Below are positions 57,760-64,000 of a stretch of DNA of 64,000 bases, piece by piece. Within the stretch, counting starts at the first letter, position 1. Every line of letters starts with the position of its first letter. The stretch covers positions 1-64,000 of the forward strand of contig NZ_JAALEG010000005.1 in assembly GCF_011058165.1 (NCBI RefSeq), read 5' to 3'. The translations under genes were made by a program, and so were the position numbers. The notes beneath the pieces are model-generated. The model ran no database searches. It was not told the DNA's origin and saw only the letters and a program-made list of their open reading frames with translations. This stretch comes from Rhodococcus aetherivorans (GTDB taxonomy: Bacteria; Actinomycetota; Actinomycetes; Mycobacteriales; Mycobacteriaceae).

Positions 57760-60527
57760 TTCGCCAGCTGGGTGCGGGACCGGATGCCGAGCTTCCGGTA
57801 CAGCCGTCCCAGATGCATTTCGATGGTCTTGACGCTGAGGAAGAGCTGCTCGGCGATCTCACGGTTGGTGCCGCCGCGGGCGGCGAGCCGGGCCACCTGG
57901 AGTTCCTGCGGGGTGAGCCGGTGCCCCGCGGCAGCGGCGGGCGCGTCGACCGGCCGGCCGACGGCGCCCAGTTCCGTCGCGGCCTGCGCGGCCCACGTGC
58001 GGGCCCCGATGTGCCGGAACGCGTCGAACGCCACCTCCAGATGCTTGCGGGCGTCGCGCCGGCGCCCGGCGCGGCGCAACCGTTCGCCGTAGCACAGCGC
58101 GGTCCGGGCGGTGTCGAACGGGGACGGCGAGCGTGCGTGCAGTTGCAGGGCTTTGGTGAACCAGGTGTCGTACTCCGCGTCGTCGCCGATCAGTGCCCGG
58201 CCGCGGCAGATCAGGGCTCCGAGCGCATCGGGCAGCGCGAGTTCCGTGAGCAGCCGCAACTGTTCGCGAACCGCGTCCGGCACGTCGCGTCCTGATCGGA
58301 CGTACGCTTCGATCAGGTCTGCGGACGACGCTCGCGCGACGAGGAGACCGTCCGCGTACCCGGACGGTCGCCGGTTGGCCTCCTCCAGATGGTCGACGGC
58401 ACGGTCGGGTCGATTCAGGCTCAGTTCCAGCAGCCCGAGTCCGTCCAGGGCGTCGCGATGCATCTCGCCCAGACGGGTCCTCTCGCGGATCCGCAACGAG
58501 TCGGCGGCGTGCGCCCGGCAGGCCTGTTCGTCACCGAGTTGCGCCTCGAGTTCCGCCAGGCATCCGAGCGCCGCGCAGAGCGCGAGCAAATCACCTGTGC
58601 GGGTGGCGAGTTCGACGGCCTCGGTGGCCGCGCAACGACCGGAGTGCAGGCGTCCGAGGCGGCTGTCGGCCAGCGCCGTGACGTACAGCGCCAGGGGCAA
58701 CTGCCCCCAGGCGCCCTCGGCCCGGAGCCGGTGGACCAGCGGGTCGAGCACCTGCCGCGGATCGCCGTCCTCCCCGTGCCAGGCCACCGCGCCCAGCTCC
58801 GCGAACAGGACCCATTCGACGTCGGCGTCGGCGCCCCACCGCGCGAGCGCCGCCGCATCCTGCAGCCAGCGCATCCCGTCGGAGGGGTTGCCGGACAACG
58901 ACAACGCGCTACCGATGACGAGCGAGCCGAGGAGCGTCGTGTCGGTGTCCCGGGGCGGCGCCGACCGGATCGCCCGGCGAGCGAGCCGCAGTGCCCCCTC
59001 GGGCTCGCCGGCGACGAGTGCTCCCTCGGCCGCCATGGCCAACAGGTGGGCGCCTCGCGCCGGGTCTCGTCGACCGATGTCCGCGGCGCCCGTCTCCCAC
59101 ACCCGGCGTGCGATACACGCTGCGCCGGTGTGGAGTTCGACCCGTCCGCGGACGCCGGCGCTGGCGGCCCGCAGGGCCGGATCGGTGGTGTGGTCGTCGG
59201 ATCGGTCCAGCAGCCGCAGCGCGGTCGTGCCGCGGCCCGCGCGCCGGGCCGCGTCGGCCGCCGCGCAGAGACGCCGGGCCGTACCCGCCTCGTCGGCGGA
59301 GAACGCGGCAGCCTGCTCCATGACGACCGCGGCGGCCGCGTACCCGCGCCGTTCCGACGTCAGCCGCGCGGACTGCTCCAGTTCCCGGGCGGTGCCCTCG
59401 TCCGGGGCGAGGGTGGCTTCGGTCAGGTGCCACGCACGTCGGTCCTGCTGCGCCGGATCGGTGAGCATCTCGGCCACTGCGCGGTGCAGCGACCGCCGCC
59501 GCGTCGGCGGGAGATCGGATACCGCGGCGCTGCGGATCAACGGATGCGGAAAGGACAACCGGCCGCCCGCGAACGACGTCAACCCGGTGTCCTCGAGCGT
59601 TCCCAGGGCACCGCCGGCGATCCCCAGGTGCGCCAGGACGGCGGACACCACGGGCAACCCGTCGTCGGCCGCCACCGCCGCGACCTGGAGGGCTCGGCGT
59701 GTCGCGTCGTCGAGCGTGGCGATGCGCGCACCGAAGATGCGGGTCGCGGCCGACCCGGCGCGTACCGGGAGGCGCAGCGGACGGGTTCCGGTGAGTTCGT
59801 CGCACGAGAGAGTGCCCGCCAGCTCCAGCAGCGCCGACGGGTTGCCCCCCACCTGTGCGGCCGCCGCCGCCACCACGTCGTCCGGCGGGCGCCGGCCCAG
59901 GAGGGCGGCCAGCAGCTGACCGGCCGCCTCGTCGCCGAGACCCCGCACCACCGACGTCTCGACGCCGGCCGGACCCTGCGGCTCGCGGGTGGCGACCAGA
60001 ATCCCGATCCGCTCGGTGGTGAGCCGCCGAGCGGCGAAGGCGACGGCGTCCAGGGTCGGCCGGTCCAGCCACTGCGCATCGTCGATCACTACCAGCAGTG
60101 CCGCGCTGCGTGCGGCCGCTGTCAAAATCCGGAAGAATCCGGCGTAGATCGCGAATCGGTCCTCCGGCCCGGGAATTTCGCGCGCGGTGGAGCCGCACAA
60201 CGGGCGCACCCTGGGCAGCGACGCGATGGGCCCCGGCACCGGCGCCAGCAGGCGTTCGAGCGCCGCGAAGGGGATCGGGGCCTCGGCTTCCGCACCCGTC
60301 ACCGACAGCACCCCGAGTCCGGAGGCATGCTCGCGGGCGTAGTCGAGGAGGGCGGTCTTGCCGATTCCCGCTTCCCCGCTCAGCACCACTGCTCCACCCG
60401 CTCCCTGCCGGAGTGCGGCAAGCAGCCGATCGATGCGTGCGCATTCCGGTCCCCGCCCGAACAGCACAGCTTCACCGTAGCCCCCGGGTGGGGGCCGGCG
60501 CCCTCTTCTCAACCGAAATGGAAGCAT
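57732..60527 (-). CDS. LuxR family ATP-binding regulator (LAL type)
   Basis: A 931-residue large regulator. The N-terminal AAA/NACHT-like ATPase has Walker A SGEAGIGKTALL (about residue 45) and Walker B LLVVIDDAQWLD; a long helical, TPR-like middle follows; the C-terminal LuxR helix-turn-helix is LTPQELQVARLAARGGTNRE to LYRKLGIRSRTQLANYL. These act as ATP-dependent activators, often of secondary metabolism. ATG at 60527 puts LFGRGPE near the N-terminus as usual; an ATG at 60572 is possible. It is divergent from a 74-residue secreted protein at 60706. Target unknown. Confidence 0.92.
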   Translation of the reverse strand: MLPFRLRRGRRPPPGGYGEAVLFGRGPECARIDRLLAALRQGAGGAVVLSGEAGIGKTALLDYAREHASGLGVLSVTGAEAEAPIPFAALERLLAPVPGPIASLPRVRPLCGSTAREIPGPEDRFAIYAGFFRILTAAARSAALLVVIDDAQWLDRPTLDAVAFAARRLTTERIGILVATREPQGPAGVETSVVRGLGDEAAGQLLAALLGRRPPDDVVAAAAAQVGGNPSALLELAGTLSCDELTGTRPLRLPVRAGSAATRIFGARIATLDDATRRALQVAAVAADDGLPVVSAVLAHLGIAGGALGTLEDTGLTSFAGGRLSFPHPLIRSAAVSDLPPTRRRSLHRAVAEMLTDPAQQDRRAWHLTEATLAPDEGTARELEQSARLTSERRGYAAAAVVMEQAAAFSADEAGTARRLCAAADAARRAGRGTTALRLLDRSDDHTTDPALRAASAGVRGRVELHTGAACIARRVWETGAADIGRRDPARGAHLLAMAAEGALVAGEPEGALRLARRAIRSAPPRDTDTTLLGSLVIGSALSLSGNPSDGMRWLQDAAALARWGADADVEWVLFAELGAVAWHGEDGDPRQVLDPLVHRLRAEGAWGQLPLALYVTALADSRLGRLHSGRCAATEAVELATRTGDLLALCAALGCLAELEAQLGDEQACRAHAADSLRIRERTRLGEMHRDALDGLGLLELSLNRPDRAVDHLEEANRRPSGYADGLLVARASSADLIEAYVRSGRDVPDAVREQLRLLTELALPDALGALICRGRALIGDDAEYDTWFTKALQLHARSPSPFDTARTALCYGERLRRAGRRRDARKHLEVAFDAFRHIGARTWAAQAATELGAVGRPVDAPAAAAGHRLTPQELQVARLAARGGTNREIAEQLFLSVKTIEMHLGRLYRKLGIRSRTQLANYLRDNVLA

Positions 60528-60705
60528 CGGGGCCGGCCTCGACCGAAACGAGACCCGTCGGTACGTGGCCATGCCCGAGTCGTCGCGATGCAGGGTTTTC
60601 CCCGTCGCCCGGCGTCGGGTTCGTCGGCGATGCTGATATACAGCCGATCCATTTCCGTGCCGTGGGCGCGTATCGGTCGCGGCACGCGACGCGAGGAGAA
60701 ACACC

Positions 60706-60930
60706 ATGAGCAGGACTACGTTTCGCGCGGCGGTAGCGGCGACCGCCATGGCCCCCATGATCGCCCTCGGCACCGGTGCCGCGACAGCGGCCCCCGCCAT
60801 CCCCACCGCGCCTGCCCCGATCGCGGAATCCGTCCAGCCGGCGGTCCTCGGCCCGTTCGGTGTCGTGTGCGTTCCGTTGCTCTTCGTTCCGGTCGTCGGA
60901 GTGCCGCTGTTCGTGGTCTGCCTCGTCTGA
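60706..60930 (+). CDS. Small secreted hydrophobic protein
   Basis: A 74-residue protein with a signal peptide (MSRTTFRAAVAATAMAPMIA...) cut after about TAA/APA near residue 30, a short Pro/Ala linker, then a very hydrophobic tail GPFGVVCVPLLFVPVVGVPL with two Cys. AGGAG precedes the ATG by 7 bases. It could lie in the mycolate outer layer or the membrane; no function is known. Divergent from the LAL regulator and closed by a hairpin. Confidence 0.78.
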   Translation: MSRTTFRAAVAATAMAPMIALGTGAATAAPAIPTAPAPIAESVQPAVLGPFGVVCVPLLFVPVVGVPLFVVCLV

Positions 60931-60944
60931 CACCGGGTCGACCC

Positions 60945-60985
60945 CTCGTTGCGGCGAGCCGGCCCGGCCGGCCCGCCGCAACGAG
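60945..60985 (+). terminator. Terminator after the small secreted protein
   Basis: CTCGTTGCGGCG (60945-60956) pairs with CGCCGCAACGAG (60974-60985); the 17-base loop GCCGGCC-rich stretch can also pair. It starts 15 bases after the stop codon. Confidence 0.75.
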
Positions 60986-61135
60986 ACACCCGTACCTGCC
61001 GAGATGCGCAGCCGGCATCTCGGCGGCCCCTCCCTACCGTGACGGTCGTGTACCGAGGCGACCGGTGGGTATCCCGAAGGACGGATCGCCGGCATCGGCG
61101 GGGCGCCCGGCACGGACCACGGGAGGAAACGAACA

Positions 61136-62113
61136 GTGACCGACTTCGGCTACACCATGCTCTGCGAGCAGTCCCGGCCGGACCACCTCGTCCGCGACGT
61201 GCAGATGGCGGAGAAGGCCGGCTTCGACTTCTCGGTGATCAGTGACCACTACAACCCGTGGCTGGAGGAACAGGGGCATTCCGGCTACGCGTGGTCCATC
61301 CTTGGTGCCGCTGCCCAGGCCACCGAGCAGATCCCGCTCATGACCTACGTGACCTGCCCGATCCTGCGGTACCACCCGGCGGTGGTGGCGCAGAAGGCGG
61401 CGACGATGCAGATCCTGTCCGGGGGCCGGTTCCGCCTCGGCCTGGGCGCGGGCGAGAACCTCAACGAACACGTCGTCGGCAAGGGCTGGCCCGCGGTGGG
61501 CACCCGTCACGAGATGCTCGCCGAGGCCGTGGAGATCATTTCGGCGCTGTTCGACGGCGGCAACGTGAACTTCCGCGGCGACTACTTCGACGTCGAGTCC
61601 GCGCACCTGTACGACCTGCCCGAGACCCGGGTGCCGATCGGCATCGCCGTGTCCGGTTCGCAGTCGTGCGCCCTCGCCGGGGAGAAGGCCGACCTGATGG
61701 TGGCGACCGAACCCGAGCCGGAGCTGACCCGGATGTTCGACGAGGCCGGGGGAGCGGGCAAACCGCGAGTCGGGCAGATCGCCGTCTCCTACGACACCGA
61801 CCGCGACGCGGCGGTGCAGCGGGCGCACGAGCAGTTCCGGTGGTTCGGCCTCGGCTGGAAGGTCAGCCCGGACCTGCCCGCGCCGTCCTCGTTCGCGGCG
61901 GCCACCCGGTTCGTGACGCCCGAGCAGGTCGGGGCGCAACTTCCGTGCGGCGACGACATCGACGAGTACGTGGACAAGATCCGGCCGTTCGTCGACGCGG
62001 GATTCACGGAGGTCGCCCTCGTCCAGATCGGAGGTGACCGGCAGGGGCCGTTCATCCGGTGGGCCGAACAGGAACTGCTGCCGGCGCTGCGCAGCCTGTT
62101 GCCGGGCTCATGA
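61136..62113 (+). CDS. LLM-class F420-dependent oxidoreductase
   Basis: A 325-residue luciferase-like (beta/alpha)8 protein of the TIGR03557 F420 family, related to F420-dependent glucose-6-phosphate dehydrogenase. It begins FGYTMLCEQSRPDHLV, then FDFSVISDHYNPWLEEQGHS and RFRLGLGAGENLNEHVVG, as in family members. It would use the deazaflavin F420, found in actinobacteria including rhodococci. GTG start after GGAGG. The last eight codons lie in the first unit of a 26-bp tandem repeat that continues past the stop. The substrate is unknown. Confidence 0.9.
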   Translation: MTDFGYTMLCEQSRPDHLVRDVQMAEKAGFDFSVISDHYNPWLEEQGHSGYAWSILGAAAQATEQIPLMTYVTCPILRYHPAVVAQKAATMQILSGGRFRLGLGAGENLNEHVVGKGWPAVGTRHEMLAEAVEIISALFDGGNVNFRGDYFDVESAHLYDLPETRVPIGIAVSGSQSCALAGEKADLMVATEPEPELTRMFDEAGGAGKPRVGQIAVSYDTDRDAAVQRAHEQFRWFGLGWKVSPDLPAPSSFAAATRFVTPEQVGAQLPCGDDIDEYVDKIRPFVDAGFTEVALVQIGGDRQGPFIRWAEQELLPALRSLLPGS

Positions 62114-62192
62114 AGCGCAGCCTGTTGCCGGGCTCATGAAGCGCAGCCTGTTGCCGGGCTCATGAAGCGCAGCCTGTTGCCGGGCTCGTGAA
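62089..62192. repeat. Four 26-bp tandem repeats across the stop codon
   Basis: Units start at 62089, 62115, 62141 and 62167; the first three are identical and the fourth differs at one base. Each carries a copy of the gene end including TGA (mutated context in unit 4). The first unit is coding; the others are in the 3' untranslated region. Confidence 0.95.
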
Positions 62193-62312
62193 ACGCCGCG
62201 CGCTCGCGGCGCGATGGTCTCGGTAGTAGTCAGTTTCGCTGACGCCGCAGATCTCGGACCCGCATGCTCCCGCGAGCGCACCCGACGGTCGCCGGCGTCG
62301 AAGGGTGCCGAG

Positions 62313-62648
62313 ATGAACGTCGAACCGCGGATGGCCGGGTTGCGCCAATGGCGCACCGATCGCCTCGAGGATCTCGTGGCCCAGCTCGAACGCACGACCG
62401 ATCCCGCGCTGCCCTGCTTCGCCCGCGACGTCGCGCGCACCGAGCTGGCGCTGCGCCGGGAGGGCGGAACGGTGGACTGGGTGTGCCGTGTCAGGGCACA
62501 GCCGAGGTCCGACGGTCGTTCCGTGCTGCTGACCCTGGCGTTGCCCACGACGCTGTCGGAGCCGGAGGTGCGCGACGCGGCTCTGGTCCGCGCCCGCGAA
62601 CTGTTCGGGTCCGACGTCGTCGTCGACAGCGTGCAGTTCGGCGACTGA
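62313..62648 (+). CDS. Conserved hypothetical protein
   Basis: A 111-residue protein, no known domain. It has a charged amphipathic N-terminal half (LRQWRTDRLEDLVAQLERTT) and a C-terminal LLTLALPTTLSEPEVRDAAL. AAGGG precedes the ATG. The codon pattern is that of a real gene. It may be related to small actinobacterial proteins of unknown function. Confidence 0.6.
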   Translation: MNVEPRMAGLRQWRTDRLEDLVAQLERTTDPALPCFARDVARTELALRREGGTVDWVCRVRAQPRSDGRSVLLTLALPTTLSEPEVRDAALVRARELFGSDVVVDSVQFGD

Positions 62649-62665
62649 GGGGTTCGCCGAGCCGG

Positions 62666-62923
62666 TCAGGGTCCGAGCCGGACGGCCGAGACCAGGCCGG
62701 ACACCGTGGCGACGGTACCGACCGCCACGAAGCCGGTCACCATGGTGGCGACGGCCCCCGCGGAGACGACCGTGCCGAGGACGGTGCCCACGCGGGGACG
62801 CAGGCCGGAGGCCGGACGGATCGGGGCCGGCTCCTCGAGGCGTATCGAGTGGGGCGCCGCCGGAATCGTCGCGGCCGGCAGAGCGAAGAGGGGGTCGGGT
62901 CGGTGGGCGATGTTCTCGGACAT
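62666..62923 (-). CDS. Small hypothetical membrane protein
   Basis: An 85-residue protein with a 50-residue Pro/Ala/Arg N-terminal part and a C-terminal hydrophobic segment (TVLGTVVSAGAVATMVTGFV) that can span the membrane once or twice. The ribosome binding site is weak. It is convergent with the gene at 62313. Real gene status is likely but not certain. Confidence 0.5.
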   Translation of the reverse strand: MSENIAHRPDPLFALPAATIPAAPHSIRLEEPAPIRPASGLRPRVGTVLGTVVSAGAVATMVTGFVAVGTVATVSGLVSAVRLGP

Positions 62924-63432
62924 ATCAGTGTTTCCCCGTCCGTCGTTGACACCTTGTGCCTCCAGTGTCGCGGCGGCGGGTCTCCGGCAGATGGCCGCAT
63001 TTTGAACTCTGGGTTTCGTGGAGTCGGCGTCGTCGGTCCCGGTTCCGGGGCACCGCGGGCGAGGCAGCGGCGTGGCAGTACGGTGATCCGCCCGAGTGTG
63101 CCGGCCCGCACGCGCCCGGATGCCGGTCACCGCCCCCTGCGCGGTGACCGGCCCGCCGGTCCGCCGCATCACCCGACGTTCCGGCGCGTTGCCCCTCGGA
63201 AGAGGGGCCGGTGGCGACGCCCCGGCCGCACGAGGGCGCAGTCCGTTCGACAGCCACCATCAATCGGAACGCACCGGGGATCGCCGCGGTTCCGGAGCCG
63301 AGGTCGCGAACGGGGTGAAAGTGAGGGTGAAAACCGGGGGAGGGCGGCGGACGATGGAACGGCGCTCCGGGTGGCCGTCCCGACGGACCCGCGCACCGGT
63401 GGCCGACCCTGCGATGCGAGCCGGCCGCCGAC
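62924..63432. other. Long gap with no recognised gene
   Basis: About 500 bases between the small membrane protein and the riboswitch. Readings that cross it in either strand have no family motif and arginine/proline-rich shadow composition. No strong hairpin or repeat was found. A TTGACA-like box at 62946-62951 and a CATAAT at 63436-63441 just before the riboswitch may be promoter parts. Confidence 0.5.
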
Positions 63433-63441
63433 ATGCATAAT

Positions 63442-63676
63442 GGCCGCAGCGTTGCTGACGCCCGTGCAGGGAAAGTCCGGTCCGAGTCCGGCGCTGACCC
63501 GCAACGGTAGGCCGTCCATCCGACGGTGAGCCCGATCGCCTGCACGGGGGTGCGCGACTCCGGTATTTCGTCGTGGTCTACGAGATGGAGTCCAGCAGGG
63601 TAGCCGGTGCCCGCTGTCCGGGGTCGCTGCCGTGCCGGAGTCTGCCTCGTGCCACCTGAGCAGAGCACGAGGTCCC
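63442..63676 (+). promoter_or_regulatory. Cobalamin riboswitch
   Basis: The closing stem CCCGTGCAGG (63461-63470) pairs with CCTGCACGGG (63539-63548). Inside lie GGGAAAGTCCGGT, AGTCCGGCGCTGACCCGCAA and CGGTAGG, matching the conserved core of the cobalamin aptamer (GGGAA...CCGGT...CCCGC-A-CNGT), and the B12-box-like AGCCCGATCGCCTGC (63529-63543). The element leads directly to a B12-type binding protein gene. Downstream sequence contains a hairpin that covers the ribosome binding site, so control is probably at translation. Confidence 0.88.
63645..63672 (+). promoter_or_regulatory. Ribosome-binding-site hairpin of the riboswitch
   Basis: CCTCGTGC (63645-63652) and GCACGAGG (63665-63672) are perfect complements around a 12-base loop. 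The right arm contains GAGG, the likely Shine-Dalgarno of the ATG at 63677, so formation of the stem would block translation. Confidence 0.75.
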
Positions 63677-64000
63677 ATGCCCGTCGACTTCCGCCGTCCC
63701 GTGCGAGACGCCGCCGCGGTTCTCGCCGCCCTGACCGTCGCCACCGCGGCCCTGTCGGGTTGCTCGCGGGGCGCAGACACCGGCGCCACCCCGCCGGCCG
63801 CGGCCTTCGGCGAACCGGTGACGATCACCAACTGCGGACGCACCGCGACCTACGACGCGCCCCCGCAGCGGATCGTGTCGATGAACGACCACGTCACCGA
63901 AACCCTGATCCAGATGGGCGTGGGGGATCGCATCGTCGGTATGGGCTACGGCGAGAAGGACGACCCGCTGCCCGAGACGGCCGAGCAGTTCCGGGCGATT
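63677..64000 (+). CDS. BtuF-like corrinoid-binding lipoprotein (partial)
   Basis: The first 108 residues of a substrate-binding lipoprotein that runs off the right edge. The signal peptide (RRPVRDAAAVLAALTVATAA) ends in the lipobox LSGC at residue 29. The mature start FGEPVTITNCGRTATYDAPP, then QRIVSMNDHVTETLIQMGVG and RIVGMGY, matches the periplasmic-binding-protein family of iron and B12 uptake. The cobalamin riboswitch directly upstream points to vitamin B12 or a related corrinoid as cargo. Permease and ATPase genes are expected beyond the window. Confidence 0.88.
   Translation, partial: MPVDFRRPVRDAAAVLAALTVATAALSGCSRGADTGATPPAAAFGEPVTITNCGRTATYDAPPQRIVSMNDHVTETLIQMGVGDRIVGMGYGEKDDPLPETAEQFRAI

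Noticed and set aside
62264-63529. A 421-residue plus-strand reading frame crossing the right-hand gap
   Set aside because: It runs across two small genes and the riboswitch, is Arg/Gly/Pro-rich and shows no domain.

Overview
This is high-GC (about 70 %) actinobacterial chromosome, most like Rhodococcus or a close mycolate-containing relative. The signs are DtxR/IdeR-type iron boxes, an F420-dependent luciferase-like enzyme, a two-domain glutamine-dependent NAD synthetase, many GTG starts and 4-base stop/start overlaps, and a tetramodular catecholate NRPS cluster. No rRNA, tRNA, CRISPR array or insertion sequence was seen.

Region 1 (1-2.6 kb): a 3' fragment of a TIGR03084-like gene, an inverted repeat, and a MarR regulator divergent from an ABC exporter.

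Region 2 (2.6-28.4 kb): a siderophore locus. On the minus strand lies an entC-entA-entE-entB operon that makes and activates 2,3-dihydroxybenzoate (DHB). Facing it on the plus strand are NRPS1 (C-A-T-C-A-T-E), an Lrp/LysE pair, a siderophore-binding lipoprotein, NRPS2 (C-A-T-E-C-A-T-E), a free-standing aryl carrier protein and an EntS-like exporter. EntB is split: its isochorismatase half and its carrier half lie at opposite ends of the locus. IdeR boxes sit between entC and NRPS1 and before the lipoprotein; a third lies before a siderophore-interacting reductase at 34.2 kb. The architecture predicts a DHB-capped tetrapeptide with three D-residues. No thioesterase domain, MbtH-like protein or N-hydroxylase is present in the window.

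Region 3 (28.4-44.7 kb): an alcohol dehydrogenase remnant, a methyltransferase, an SRPBCC/ArsR operon with paired operators, a secreted peptidase, a small secreted protein, a small alarmone synthetase, the siderophore-interacting protein, an MFS drug exporter, purC with oligopeptidase B, a dicarboxylate two-component system divergent from its likely target dctA, a nucleoside hydrolase and a TetR regulator.

Region 4 (44.7-64 kb): ahpC-ahpF-oxyR, an old yellow enzyme, a Mut7-C protein, a GAF-ANTAR regulator, nadE, a PatB-like lyase, an SDR/EamA/LysR group, a large LuxR (LAL) regulator, small secreted or membrane proteins, an F420 enzyme with a 26-bp tandem repeat at its stop codon, and at the right edge a cobalamin riboswitch in front of a BtuF-like lipoprotein.

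Across the window a 47-bp palindromic repeat occurs three times. Two copies lie between convergent genes. The third lies in frame inside a condensation domain of NRPS2, where it adds about 17 residues.
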